Source: Streptomyces sp. NBC_01335 (GTDB lineage: Bacteria; Actinomycetota; Actinomycetes; Streptomycetales; Streptomycetaceae). From it: a stretch of DNA of 64,000 nucleotides. How positions within the stretch are numbered: position 1 is the stretch's first letter; each line of letters begins with the position of its first letter. The stretch covers positions 3,873,001 through 3,937,000 of the forward strand of contig NZ_CP108370.1 of the NCBI RefSeq assembly GCF_035953295.1, in the 5' to 3' direction. Below are positions 46,162 through 55,025 of the stretch, piece after piece. The notes beneath the pieces are model-generated. The model was not told the DNA's origin. It saw only the letters and a list, made by a program, of their open reading frames with translations, and searched no databases. Both the position numbers and the translations under genes were made by a program.

Positions 46162-46591
46162 CGTTCTGCTCCTCGGCGAGGATCCTTCCGAGCGCCTCTT
46201 CGAGGTTGCCGTCGAAGTCACCCTGCGTGTGCTCCTGCCCCAGTGGCACCAGCTTGTCCGTCCGGTCCAGGAACGCCACGAGCGGCGCCGTACCGGCCCG
46301 GAACAGCGCCCGGTCCGCGCCGACCTGGAGCCGGATGTGCACGTCGCAGAGCCCCTCGGGCTCGGTTGGACCGATGTGCACATCACCGTCGCCGCTGGGA
46401 CTGTTGAGGCCGTCGAGCAGGAGCTCACGGCCAAAAGCCCAGGTGACCGGGGCATCACCCGGCAGGTGGAAGGTCATACGGATCGCGTACGGATCGCTCA
46501 CCTCGTAACGGAGCTCCACCGGAATACGGAACGAGAGCTCCTCCGAGACGAGGAAACTCATCATGACCTCTGCTTGAACCGACTCGCGCAT
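46154..46591 (-). CDS. ssgA: SsgA, activator of sporulation-specific cell division
   Basis: A 145-residue SALP-family protein. The sequence MRESVQAEVMMSFLVSEE and 'LPGDAPVTWAFGRELLLDG', 'FRAGTAPLVAFLDRTDKLVP' match SsgA as known from S. coelicolor, with a variable middle. SsgA recruits SsgB and thereby positions FtsZ for sporulation septa and promotes germination. It is preceded by ssgR on the same strand, as in S. coelicolor, where SsgR activates ssgA in a WhiI-independent manner. The ATG at 46591 is the conserved start. Confidence 0.95.
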   Translation of the reverse strand: MRESVQAEVMMSFLVSEELSFRIPVELRYEVSDPYAIRMTFHLPGDAPVTWAFGRELLLDGLNSPSGDGDVHIGPTEPEGLCDVHIRLQVGADRALFRAGTAPLVAFLDRTDKLVPLGQEHTQGDFDGNLEEALGRILAEEQNAG

Positions 46592-46692
46592 CGTTCAACC
46601 CCGCAGTAGATGAATCTGGCCAGGAATGATCCCCCATGGCCCTATTGACGCCATCGTGGTGCACGCGATAGCAGATCACAAGGAGTGATTTT

Positions 46693-47463
46693 TCAGATAC
46701 TGATAGAGAACACGAACGAACGCAAGAGCCGTGCCACTTCGCCACGTAGTTGTTCGACTGCGGGGAGCAACTGGTCCTGGCGGTCCAGGGGTAGAGAAAT
46801 GGCCATTGCGGCGACGGCCGAACCTGCGGTGATGGGGATGGCGGCGCAGACCGTTCCGAGTGCGTACTCCTGTCGCTCAATGACAGGTTTCATACGCTCC
46901 ATCGAACGCAATCGCTCAAGTAGGACCGGGCGATCTCGCACTGAGTAACGGGTCAGCGGACGCACCGGATGGCGGAGCAGATGGTCCTCCCGCGCCTTCT
47001 CGTCGAGCTGCCCGAGCAGACACTGGCCCAGCGCGTGGGCGTGCCCGGTCTCGGCGAAGGGGGCCCACTCGTCCACGGCCGGCGTCTCGGCGGAGTCCGC
47101 CACGGCGACCAGCTCGATCTCGCCCTCGCGATAGACGGCGCAGTACACCGGGGCCCCCAACTCGTCGCACCAGCGCGCGAGGGAGTCGTTGAGCCTGCCG
47201 CGCCTGCTCTCCTCGGCCGCCCGGCCGGACATCCGCTCGGCGGCGGCACCGAGGACGAAGACACCGTTCTCCCGCCGCAGGTAGCCCTCGTGGGCCAGGG
47301 TGCGCAGCAGATGGTAGGTCGTCGGCAAGGGCAGCCCCGCTTCCCGCGCGAGCTGCTTGGCGGGAGCGCCGTCCTGATGGGCGCCCACCGCCTCCAGCAG
47401 TCTCAGGGCCCGCTGGACCGAACCGATCAGCGTCGGGACAGTGGTGGTCGATGCCGTGGTCAC
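46693..47463 (-). CDS. ssgR: SsgR, IclR-family activator of ssgA
   Basis: A 256-residue IclR-type regulator. The N-terminal winged HTH ('KQLAREAGLPLPTTYHLLRTL' in part, about residues 37-57) is followed by the effector domain ('ELVAVADSAETPAVDEWAP', 'FAETGHAHALGQCLLG'). It lies directly upstream of ssgA, 101 bases before the ssgA start, and is the known activator of ssgA in S. coelicolor. The start is uncertain between GTG 47463 and GTG 47469; neither has a strong ribosome-binding site. Confidence 0.92.
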   Translation of the reverse strand: MTTASTTTVPTLIGSVQRALRLLEAVGAHQDGAPAKQLAREAGLPLPTTYHLLRTLAHEGYLRRENGVFVLGAAAERMSGRAAEESRRGRLNDSLARWCDELGAPVYCAVYREGEIELVAVADSAETPAVDEWAPFAETGHAHALGQCLLGQLDEKAREDHLLRHPVRPLTRYSVRDRPVLLERLRSMERMKPVIERQEYALGTVCAAIPITAGSAVAAMAISLPLDRQDQLLPAVEQLRGEVARLLRSFVFSISI

Positions 47464-47769
47464 GGTCACCCCCAGGCATGGTGACGGGCGGTCAGCCCTC
47501 CCGTGGAGGCCGCCCCCACGGGCGTGCCGCGAGCCCGGGGCACACGCTCGACTGTCGCGGAACCATTGGTCAGGATGGTGACGGACAGTTATTTTCCCAG
47601 GCGGCGGCAGCGAACCGTCACTGTAGCCGCAGGGGCCATTCGTGGGGCGGTTTCTGGCCTCGCTTAGCTCTGCCGGGCTAATCCACGCCACTCTCCGTGA
47701 TCATCACGCCGACGTGGCCACCTCGGAGGGCAGTGGGTCGGGCGGGGCGCCGGCGTCGCCGGTCCGCGC
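47464..47769. other. ssgR promoter region
   Basis: 306 bases between ssgR and the stop of a small membrane protein gene on the same strand. It should contain the ssgR promoter. I see no gene and no clear terminator motif. Confidence 0.4.
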
Positions 47770-47991
47770 CTACCAGTCGCGCCGGGAGCCCGAGGAGGAG
47801 GAGAAGAACTTCCGTACGACGAAGATCAGACCGCCGACGAGGACGACGAACAGCAGCAGCTTGAAGAGCAGGGTGACCACGAAGGTCACCACGCTGGCGA
47901 TCAGCCCGCCGAACACGGCGATCGCGATCACCGGCACCGCGATCCACTTCACCCACCAGGGCATACCCGCGAATATCTCCCGGACCGCCAT
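47770..47991 (-). CDS. small DUF5326-type membrane protein
   Basis: A 73-residue protein with two membrane helices: residues about 14-32 (KWIAVPVIAIAVFGGLIAS) and 36-58 (a V/L/F-rich stretch). Ends with the charged tail RKFFSSSSGSRRDW. It matches the short Streptomyces proteins known as DUF5326. Function unknown. Confidence 0.85.
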   Translation of the reverse strand: MAVREIFAGMPWWVKWIAVPVIAIAVFGGLIASVVTFVVTLLFKLLLFVVLVGGLIFVVRKFFSSSSGSRRDW

Positions 47992-48181
47992 CGTCCTACC
48001 TCGTCTCTCGTGTCCCTGCCCCGCCGGACCGGGGGTTCCCGGTCCCGGTCCCCGGCCTCCCGGTCACCGACACCGATGCTAGAGCGGCGAGAGGGGCGAC
48101 GGGCGGTCCGCATCCCCCGGACTCCCCTGATCGATCCCCTAGGGTCCCGCGCCCGGACAGGCCTCCGAATCGGGCGTCTCC

Positions 48182-48241
48182 GGATCAAGGCACTGCGGAT
48201 CAGGCTTCTGCGGTTCAGGCTTCTGCGGTTCAGGCCTCCGG
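48182..48241. repeat. four 15-bp direct repeats at the cupin gene end
   Basis: Units GGATCAAGGCACTGC, GGATCAGGCTTCTGC, GGTTCAGGCTTCTGC and GGTTCAGGCCTCCGG run head to tail. The last unit contains the stop codon of the cupin gene, and on the minus strand each repeat carries another in-frame TGA. Confidence 0.85.
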
Positions 48242-48547
48242 CGGGGAGAAGACCACCATGACGCGCAGGTCCTCGGTGATGTGGTGGAACTTGTGGGCCA
48301 CCCCGGCCGGCACGTACACGACGCTTCCCCGGCCCACCTGGGTCGTCTCCATGCCGACGGTGATCGACGCGCGCCCGCTGACGACGAGGTACACCTCGTC
48401 CTGGCCGTGCGGACTCTGCGGATCGAGGGAGCCGGCGTCCAGCGCGTACAGCCCCACGGACATGTTCCGCTCGCGGATGAACTGCAGGTAGGCGCCGTCG
48501 TTGGCGGCTCGTTCCGCTTCCAGCTCGTCGAGCCTGAATGCCTTCAT
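48230..48547 (-). CDS. cupin-domain protein
   Basis: A 105-residue single-domain cupin. Metal-ligand motif 1 is 'PHGQDEVYLVVSGRASITVG' (His and Glu; residues about 46-65) and motif 2 'VPAGVAHKFHHITEDLRVMV'. Likely a small metal-dependent enzyme or ligand-binding protein; the substrate is unknown. The ATG at 48547 has GAGGGG 9 bases upstream; an in-frame ATG at 48565 is possible. The stop codon lies in a 15-bp repeat array. Confidence 0.87.
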   Translation of the reverse strand: MKAFRLDELEAERAANDGAYLQFIRERNMSVGLYALDAGSLDPQSPHGQDEVYLVVSGRASITVGMETTQVGRGSVVYVPAGVAHKFHHITEDLRVMVVFSPPEA

Positions 48548-48627
48548 GCGCGGTGCGCCCCTCATGGTCGTCCGGGTTCCCGTAGGGACGGTGTACCCCG
48601 TGGTCGGTGTCTGCCACGATCAGACAC

Positions 48628-49005
48628 ATGAAGAATTTCGTAGTCAAGACGACCGCCAACGCGGCCGCTCTGGCGGTGGCCATCTGGCTGCTCCAGGACA
48701 TCACGCTGACCGGCACGGGCACCGGTCGGAAGGTCCTCACCCTCGTCCTGGTCGCGCTCCTCTTCGGCCTGGTCAACTTCCTCGTCAAGCCGGTGGTCAA
48801 GCTCCTCACGCTGCCGCTCTTCATCCTCACCCTGGGTCTGATCACCCTGGTCGTCAACGCCCTCATGCTGAAGCTGACCTCGTCGCTGGCCGGAGCGGTC
48901 GACCTGAGTTTCCACGTGGACGGCTTCTGGACGGCCGTGCTGGGCGGCCTGATCGTCTCCGTCGTCTCCTGGGCCCTGCACGTCGTCCTCCCCGACGAGG
49001 ACTGA
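48628..49005 (+). CDS. phage holin family (DUF/YvlD-type) membrane protein
   Basis: A 125-residue protein with four membrane helices (about residues 6-24, 33-52, 57-78 and 98-118). 'LLFGLVNFLVKPVVKLLTLPL' and 'ITLVVNALMLKL' are hallmarks of the YvlD/phage-holin superfamily IV. Despite the name it is a chromosomal gene, likely linked to envelope stress. The ATG at 48628 follows a weak ribosome-binding site. Confidence 0.87.
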   Translation: MKNFVVKTTANAAALAVAIWLLQDITLTGTGTGRKVLTLVLVALLFGLVNFLVKPVVKLLTLPLFILTLGLITLVVNALMLKLTSSLAGAVDLSFHVDGFWTAVLGGLIVSVVSWALHVVLPDED

Positions 49006-49089
49006 GACACCCCGACGGGCTTCGCTCCCGGGCTGAGAAAGTGCATACAAGCACCGGCGACGGCCCGGGAAGGAAGCAAGGAGCGCACC

Positions 49090-50214
49090 ATGAGCAGCAT
49101 CGGCGACGGAACGCGGGCGGTACGGGCGGGTCTCCCCGAGCCGCAGCAGTACGAGCCCACTCTTCCCGGGCCGGTCTTCGCCGCGCACTTCCACCTCTCG
49201 GGAGAGCCGGTCGGGCCGTACACCTACGGCCGGGAGACCAACCCGACGTGGACGCACCTGGAGAAGGCCATAGGTGAGCTGGAAGCGCCGGGGGAGGAGG
49301 TCGTGACGACCGTCTTCGCCTCCGGCATGGCCGCGATCTCGGCCGTCCTCTTCTCCCAGACCCGCGCGGGCGACATCGTCGTCCTGCCGAACGACGGCTA
49401 CCAGGCGCTGCCGCTCGTACGGGAGCAGCTGGAGGCGTACGGCGTGGAGGTCCGCACCGCGCCCACCGGCGGCGACGCCCAACTGGCCGCCCTCGAAGGG
49501 GCCAAGCTGCTCTGGATCGAGACCCCGTCCAACCCGGGCCTGGACGTCTGCGACGTCCGCAAGCTGGTCGAGGCTGCTCACGCGGGCGGCACCCTGGTGG
49601 CCGTCGACAACACCCTCGCGACGCCGATCGGCCAGCGGCCCCTGGAGCTGGGCGCCGACTTCGCGGTGGCCAGCGACACCAAGGGCATGACCGGCCACGG
49701 CGACATCCTGCTCGGCCACGTGACCTGCCGCGACGCCGGCCTCGCCGCGGGGGTTCGCCGCTGGCGCAAGGTGGTCGGCGCGATCCCCGGCCCCATGGAG
49801 GCCTGGCTCGCGCACCGCTCGCTCGCCACGCTCCAGCTGCGCATCGAGCGCCAGTGCTCCACCGCGCTGACCCTGGCCGAGGCGCTCACCAAGCGCGCCG
49901 AGGTGACCGGGCTGCGCTACCCGGGGCTTCCCTCCGACCCCTCGTACCCCGTCGCCGTGCGGCAGATGCGGCGCTTCGGCTCCGTGGTCTCGTTCGAGCT
50001 GGCCGACCGGGAGACCGCCGAACGCTTCCTGGAGGCGCTGCGGCTGGTCGACGACGCCACGAGCTTCGGCGGTCTGCGGTCCACCGCGGAGCGGCGCGGG
50101 CGCTGGGGCGGCGACGCGGTCTCCGAGGGCTTCGTCCGCTTCTCGGTCGGCGCCGAGGACCCGGAGGACCTGCTCGCCGACGTGGCGCAAGCCCTGGACG
50201 CGGCCACCCGCTGA
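49090..50214 (+). CDS. trans-sulfuration PLP enzyme (cystathionine gamma-lyase type)
   Basis: A 374-residue Cys/Met metabolism PLP-dependent enzyme. 'YTYGRETNPTWTHLEKAI' near the N terminus, 'FASGMAAISAVLF', 'ETPSNPGLDVCDV' and the cofactor lysine in 'SDTKGMTGHGD' are visible. It could be a cystathionine gamma-lyase or gamma-synthase. RBS AAGGAG is 8 bases before the ATG at 49090. The stop codon is followed by two more copies of GCTGACCG in tandem (50212-50235). Confidence 0.9.
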   Translation: MSSIGDGTRAVRAGLPEPQQYEPTLPGPVFAAHFHLSGEPVGPYTYGRETNPTWTHLEKAIGELEAPGEEVVTTVFASGMAAISAVLFSQTRAGDIVVLPNDGYQALPLVREQLEAYGVEVRTAPTGGDAQLAALEGAKLLWIETPSNPGLDVCDVRKLVEAAHAGGTLVAVDNTLATPIGQRPLELGADFAVASDTKGMTGHGDILLGHVTCRDAGLAAGVRRWRKVVGAIPGPMEAWLAHRSLATLQLRIERQCSTALTLAEALTKRAEVTGLRYPGLPSDPSYPVAVRQMRRFGSVVSFELADRETAERFLEALRLVDDATSFGGLRSTAERRGRWGGDAVSEGFVRFSVGAEDPEDLLADVAQALDAATR

Positions 50215-50438
50215 CCGGCTGACCGGCTGACCGGCGGCGCGCGCCGGCCCGGGCCCCGGTGCGTGCGGAGGGACTTCTCCGTGCGCGCCGGGACCTTTGG
50301 GATCTCCGGGAGCGTGCCGGTGGGTGCCTCCCGGTACGGCGCGGGCGCGTCCGGACGGCGGGCGGATGCTGCCGCCCGCCGCCCCGCCAACGGGCCGCCG
50401 GGAGTTTCAGAAGGGTGTCGGCGGGCCACTCTCTTGCC

Positions 50439-50918
50439 ATGACCGAACGCCCTGTGGTCAAGCGCACCGCACGCGCCATCCTGCTGGACGGCGACCGACT
50501 CGTCCTGATCAAGCGGACCAAGCCGGGGGTCGACCCCTACTGGGTGACGCCCGGCGGCGGGGTCGAACCCGAGGACGCGACCGTCGTCGACGCCCTGCAC
50601 CGCGAGATCGACGAGGAGCTGGGCGCCAAGATCGTCGACGTGGTGCCCTGTTTCGTCGACACCGTCGAGCACATCGCCGACGGCGGGGCGGCGGGGGTGA
50701 AGGTCCAGCACTTCTTCGTCTGCAGGCTGGCCTCGATGGACCTCTCGAAACGCCACGGCCCCGAGATCGAGGCCCCCACCGGGGAGTACGAGATCGTCCG
50801 GATCCCCTTCAGCCGGGTCGGGATCGCCGCCGTCCACCTCGTCCCCCTCTCGCTCCGCCACTACCTGGACGGCAACATCGAGGGCGTGCGGGCCATGCAC
50901 GCGCCCGACTTGGGCTGA
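50439..50918 (+). CDS. Nudix hydrolase
   Basis: A 159-residue hydrolase. The Nudix box is 'GGGVEPEDATVVDALHREIDEELGA' in segments; the REIDEELG core is intact, whereas the upstream glutamate of the consensus is not at the usual spacing. Substrate unknown. The ATG at 50439 follows a GC-rich leader. It converges with the pseudogene, just one base apart. Confidence 0.9.
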   Translation: MTERPVVKRTARAILLDGDRLVLIKRTKPGVDPYWVTPGGGVEPEDATVVDALHREIDEELGAKIVDVVPCFVDTVEHIADGGAAGVKVQHFFVCRLASMDLSKRHGPEIEAPTGEYEIVRIPFSRVGIAAVHLVPLSLRHYLDGNIEGVRAMHAPDLG

Positions 50919-50919
50919 T

Positions 50920-51860
50920 TCAGGCCGGGCCGGGCAGCACCGGTTCCTCGACCGGGTCGTGGTGGATGCGCTCCGGCGGCACTCCCGCGTCCCGCAGGGC
51001 CCGCACCCCGCTGCGGATCATTCCGGGCGGACCCGCCAGATAGGCGTCCCGTTCGTTCCACGGCCCCGTCTCCCGTACCGCTTCCGGGATCTCACCGGTC
51101 CGGCCGCGCGTCGGGCCGTCGGAGACCACCGGGTGCACGGCGAGCCAGGAGTAGGTCCGCTGGAGCCGCAGCATGGTGTCGCGGTCGCAGAGGTCGTGCT
51201 CGCCGCGGGCCCCGCAGAAGACGTCGACGCGTCGGCGGTCGCCGTGTTCGGCGACGTCCTCCACCAGCGCCCTGACGGGTGCCATGCCGGTACCGCCGCC
51301 GAGGCAGAGCAGCGCGGTGTGCGTGGTGTGGTCGACCGTCATCGTCCCCGCCGGGGCACCGAGCCGCAGCACATCCCCCCGGCTCGGCCCGGTGGACCAG
51401 GGCCCGGGAGACCCAGCCCGCCCGGACCGCCCAGCAGGGCTTCCCCGAGGGCGGGGTAGTGCGTGGGGTGCGTGCCATGCCGGCGGTGCCCCCTCCCCAG
51501 CTCCGAGAGGTGTGCGGTCAGCGCCACCCGGTCGTCGAAGCGGTCGGCGGCGGTCAGCAGAGCGCGGAAGAGCCGCTCGCGCTGTACGTCCATGGCGGCA
51601 GGGAACATCTCGCGCAGTTCGGGGCGGTGCAGGAGGAGCACCGCGTAGAAGTACGCCGTGGCCCGGTCGGCGCTCGGGCCGATCTCCGCCAGATTCCGTC
51701 GGATCAGTACCGCGTCGGCGGACGGAGTGCCGTCCCGCGGAGGGGTGGAGCCTCGGGAGCCGGCGGCCCGCCGTGTGGCGGCCCGTCGCGCACGGGGCGG
51801 CGGGGGTGCGGTGGACGGCTGCGGGGATCCGGCAGCCGGATTACTGGTCGGAGCATCCAT
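50920..51860 (-). pseudogene. broken globin-flavoreductase (Hmp-like) gene
   Basis: The 5' part (from ATG 51860 to about 51432) encodes a basic, low-complexity N terminus and a truncated globin domain ending 'HYPALGEALL'. The 3' part (to 50920) encodes the NAD-binding half of a ferredoxin-reductase domain ('LCLGGGTGMAPVRALVEDV', 'DAYLAGPPGMIRSG'). Between them, near 51424-51435, only 'RAGWVSRALVHRAEPG' of the FAD-binding part remains, in a second frame, and a run of six G (about 51374-51379) shifts to a third frame. Thus the last globin helices and most of the FAD domain are missing, and at least two frameshifts are present. Intact Streptomyces homologues have all three parts. Confidence 0.8.
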
Positions 51861-52194
51861 GACTGTGCCTCGCCTCGAACTGTCCATCGGTCGACTGACT
51901 GGCCCGACACGGTTCGCGGCTCCCCGGTCCGCAGTCTGCCGAATCCTTCGGCACAACGGACGTATAACGGGAATTCCGGCTCGTTTCACGGCCGGTGCCC
52001 CGTGGCCCGTGTTTCACGTGAAACACGGGTCGCGGGCACCACGCCAAGGTGCCCGCACACCCCCGCACCGGCGGCCGGCTCCGTGCCGGAAGGCGTACGG
52101 ACGGCGAGCCGCCCGGAACAGGCGCGGAAAACCTTGGCGAAGGAAGAGACAAAACGGTGGACGGGCCGCCTCGATGTCGGAGAGCCTGGCTTCC
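51861..52194. other. gap with parS between pseudogene and GNAT gene
   Basis: A 334-base divergent gap. It holds the perfect parS palindrome at 52006-52029. No gene seen. Confidence 0.6.
52006..52029. promoter_or_regulatory. parS site within a perfect 24-bp palindrome
   Basis: The core GTTTCACGTGAAAC (52011-52024) is extended symmetrically by CCCGT and ACGGG, giving a 24-bp perfect palindrome. ParB binding site. Confidence 0.95.
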
Positions 52195-53091
52195 ATGCCC
52201 ACCATCCGGCACGGCCTGCCCGACGACCTGCCCATCCGGCACCTCACCCGGGGCGACCTGGTCGCCTGTGCGGATCTCAGCGAGGACCGGGGCTGGCCCC
52301 GGGACGAACACCGATGGGGCCTGCTCCTCGGGGCGGGTACGGCGTACGGCATCGACGACCCCGCCGGGAAGGGGCTGGCGGCCGCCTGCGTGGTGACCTC
52401 CTACGCGCCGTCGCACGCGGCGCTCGGCATGATGCTGGTCGCGGAGCGGTTCGCACGGCAGGGTCTGGGCCGCCGTCTGGTCCTTCATGTCTTCGCGGAA
52501 AACGGAGAGACCCCGCTGACCCTCTTCGCGACGGATCAGGGACGACCCCTCTACGAAGGGCTCGGCTTCACCACCGTGGGGAGTGTGGAACGGTCCGTCG
52601 GACGGTTCCTGCCGGAGAACGCCCCAGCACAGGTGCCCGAAGGGGCGCACGGCTCGTCCGCCCCGACGACGCGTCGGGCGACGGCCCGGGATCTCCCGGC
52701 GATCATCGCGCTCGACGCCCCGGTCTTCGGGGCCGAGCGGACGCAGATGCTCGCCCGGCTGCCCGCCTTCTCGGACCACTTCCGGGTCGCCGAGCGGGCC
52801 GGCGAGCTGGTGGGGTTCGCCGCACTCTGGCCGAGCGACGGGAGCCATGTGATCGGGCCGCTCGTCGCACCGGACACGGACACAGCGAAGGCGCTGGTGG
52901 CCTCGCTCGCCTCGGAGACGGACCTCGTGCTGCGGGCGGAGATCGACACCCGCCACACCGAACTGCGCGGCTGGCTCGCTGCGCACGGCTTGGCCGCCGT
53001 GTCCCGTACGGCAGTGATGACCAGAGGGTGCGAGGACGCGCCCGGCGACTGGAGCCGCAGGTTCGCGCCGCTGACCGTCGCGACCGGCTGA
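52195..53091 (+). CDS. tandem GNAT N-acetyltransferase
   Basis: A 298-residue protein with two GNAT-like domains. The first (about residues 8-140) has the acetyl-CoA loop 'LVAERFARQGLGRRLV'. The second (about 150-298) is more degenerate ('RATARDLPAIIALDAPVFGAER'). This fold-pair is common in Streptomyces; the acceptor is unknown. I chose the ATG at 52195 with GGAGAG upstream; 52174 is an alternative. Confidence 0.82.
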   Translation: MPTIRHGLPDDLPIRHLTRGDLVACADLSEDRGWPRDEHRWGLLLGAGTAYGIDDPAGKGLAAACVVTSYAPSHAALGMMLVAERFARQGLGRRLVLHVFAENGETPLTLFATDQGRPLYEGLGFTTVGSVERSVGRFLPENAPAQVPEGAHGSSAPTTRRATARDLPAIIALDAPVFGAERTQMLARLPAFSDHFRVAERAGELVGFAALWPSDGSHVIGPLVAPDTDTAKALVASLASETDLVLRAEIDTRHTELRGWLAAHGLAAVSRTAVMTRGCEDAPGDWSRRFAPLTVATG

Positions 53092-53120
53092 CCCGACGGC
53101 CCCGCAGCCTGCGGGTGCCG

Positions 53121-53155
53121 CGACGCCCCGCGGCCCTACCGGCAGCGGGGCGTCG
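53121..53155. terminator. terminator between GNAT and GlcG-like genes
   Basis: An 11-bp perfect stem CGACGCCCCGC / GCGGGGCGTCG (53121-53131 with 53145-53155) between convergent genes. Confidence 0.85.
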
Positions 53156-53173
53156 GGGCGTCAGGGAGAACCG

Positions 53174-53602
53174 TCAGACCAGCGAAGCCACGGCGCCGGT
53201 GGCGAACGCGTGGTCCTGCTCGGGGGCACCGCCGCCGACACCCACGGCACCGATCAGCCGACCGTCACGGTGCACCGGCACGCCGCCCGCGATGAAGAGC
53301 AGCGGGCGGTCGAGCGCGGTGGTGAGCGAGTGGAAGATCCCGCCGGGCTGGACGGCGTCCACGAGGTCGGCCGTGGGGGAGTTCAGCTGCAGGGCGGTGT
53401 AGGCCTTGCGGGTGCTGGTCTCGCCCGCGATGAGGACGGCGCGGTCGTCCCGGCGGAAGGCGAGCAGGTGCCCGCCCGCGTCGAGCACGGTGACGGCGCC
53501 GGCGACGCCGGCCGCCTCGGCGGCGGTACGGACCGCCTCGATCAGGGCCTCCGCGTCCTCGATGGTGAGCGGCGCGACGGCGGTGCGGGTGGTGGTGCTC
53601 AT
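53174..53602 (-). CDS. GlcG/HbpS-family heme-binding-like protein
   Basis: A 142-residue protein of the GlcG/HbpS fold: 'EALIEAVRTAAEAAGV', 'VLDAGGHLLAFRRDD', 'STRKAYTALQL' and 'GGVPVHRDGRLIGAVGVGGG'. HbpS of S. reticuli binds heme extracellularly; this copy has no signal peptide, so it is probably cytoplasmic. Its function is unknown. It lies 73 bases downstream of the start of the MFS exporter region on the same strand and may share a transcript with it. Confidence 0.87.
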   Translation of the reverse strand: MSTTTRTAVAPLTIEDAEALIEAVRTAAEAAGVAGAVTVLDAGGHLLAFRRDDRAVLIAGETSTRKAYTALQLNSPTADLVDAVQPGGIFHSLTTALDRPLLFIAGGVPVHRDGRLIGAVGVGGGAPEQDHAFATGAVASLV

Positions 53603-53675
53603 GGGGTTCTCCTGCGTTATCCGTGTTGGTGATGGGGGGTGCGGGCAGCCGTGGGGACCGCCCGGAGGGGGTGAG

Positions 53676-54887
53676 TCAGGACCGGGCAGCGGTCGCGGCG
53701 GCCGGTTCGGGGGTATGGGAGGCGACGATCCGGCCGCCCTCTGCCTGGTGGCGCTCCAGGAGGCTGGAGACGACGGCGAGGATCAGGGCGCCTCCCGCGA
53801 GTGCGGCGCCGACCCAGTTGGGCGCGGTGTAGCTGAAGCCGGCCGCGATCACCATGCCGCCGAGCCAGGCGGAGAGCGCGTTGCCCAGGTTGAAGGCGCC
53901 GATGTTGACCGCCGAGGCCAGCGTCGGAGCTCCCGACGCCTGGTCCAGCACCCGCTTCTGCAGGGGCGGCACGGTGGCGAATCCCAGGGCGCCGATGAGG
54001 ACGACGGTGACGGCCGCGGCGACCTTGTTGTGCGCGGTCACGGTGAACAGGGCCAGCACGACGGCGAGCGCCCCGAGCGTGACGAAGAGCATCGGCATCA
54101 GACGCCGGTCCGCGAACTTCCCGCCCAGCAGGTTGCCGACCACCATGCCGATCCCGAAGAGGACCAGCAGCCAGGTGACCGAGGACGGCGCGAAACCGGC
54201 GATCCCGGTCATCATCGGGGTGATGTAGGTGATCGCGGCGAAGACGCCGCCGAAACCCAGCACCGTCATGGCCATGGCCAGCAGGACCTGCACGTTCCGG
54301 AAGGCCGCCAGCTCATGACGGAGCCGTACTCCGTCGGGGCGGGGCTGCTCCGGCACGAGCTTCGCCACGCCGAGCAGGCCGAGCACACCGAGGGCGGCTA
54401 CCACGAGGAAGGTGACCCGCCAGCCGGCCGTCTGACCGATGTACGTGCCCAGCGGAACACCGACCACGTTGGCGACGGTGAGTCCGGTGAACATCATGGC
54501 GATGGCACCGGCCTTCTTCTGCGGGGCCACCAGGTCGGCCGCGACGACCGATCCGATGCCGAAGAAGGCTCCGTGGGCGAGCGAGGCGATCACCCGTCCG
54601 ACGATCATGACGCCGAAGACCGGGGCCAGGGCGGACACGACGTTGCCGATGATGAAGAGGCCCATCAGCAGCATCAGCATGCGCTTGCGGCTGACCTTGG
54701 TGCCCAGCAGCGTCATGAGCGGGGCGCCCACGACCACGCCGAGCGCGTACCCCGTGACCAGGAAGCCCGCGGTCGGGATGGACACCTGTAAGTCCGCGGC
54801 CACCTCGGGGAGCAGCCCCATGATCACGAACTCGGTGGTCCCGATTCCGAAAGCCCCGATGGCGAGGGCGAGAAGCGCTAGCGGCAT
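53676..54887 (-). CDS. MFS exporter (DHA1/AraJ-like)
   Basis: A 403-residue transporter with 12 predicted helices. 'GTTEFVIMGLLPEVAADL' (helix 1) and 'GRVIASLAHGAFFGIGS' (motif C-like antiporter region) are typical DHA1 drug or sugar efflux proteins. A MarR regulator is encoded divergently, 138 bases away, so it probably represses this exporter. Substrate unknown. Confidence 0.92.
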   Translation of the reverse strand: MPLALLALAIGAFGIGTTEFVIMGLLPEVAADLQVSIPTAGFLVTGYALGVVVGAPLMTLLGTKVSRKRMLMLLMGLFIIGNVVSALAPVFGVMIVGRVIASLAHGAFFGIGSVVAADLVAPQKKAGAIAMMFTGLTVANVVGVPLGTYIGQTAGWRVTFLVVAALGVLGLLGVAKLVPEQPRPDGVRLRHELAAFRNVQVLLAMAMTVLGFGGVFAAITYITPMMTGIAGFAPSSVTWLLVLFGIGMVVGNLLGGKFADRRLMPMLFVTLGALAVVLALFTVTAHNKVAAAVTVVLIGALGFATVPPLQKRVLDQASGAPTLASAVNIGAFNLGNALSAWLGGMVIAAGFSYTAPNWVGAALAGGALILAVVSSLLERHQAEGGRIVASHTPEPAAATAARS

Positions 54888-54933
54888 GGGTTCACCTCTC
54901 CTGAAGATTGCGTCTGCGCCTTACAAGCGTCGA

Positions 54934-54980
54934 CAATAATTGCAGCCGCTGGTTAATTGCAAGCGCGGGCTATTGCATGC
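54934..54980. promoter_or_regulatory. candidate MarR operator between the MFS and marR genes
   Basis: An AT-rich island in the 138-base divergent gap contains AATTGCA at 54939 and again at 54956, plus ATTGCA at 54972. The spacing of about 16-17 bases (1.6 turns) fits repeated half-sites. Confidence 0.5.
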
Positions 54981-55025
54981 GTCCCCTATCCTGGAGGCAA
55001 GCAGCTCCCGCACGGAGGAGAGACG

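Noticed and set aside
48628..49005. Prophage remnant suggested by a holin-family protein
   Set aside because: This family (YvlD/holin superfamily IV) is a normal chromosomal membrane protein; no phage gene is nearby.
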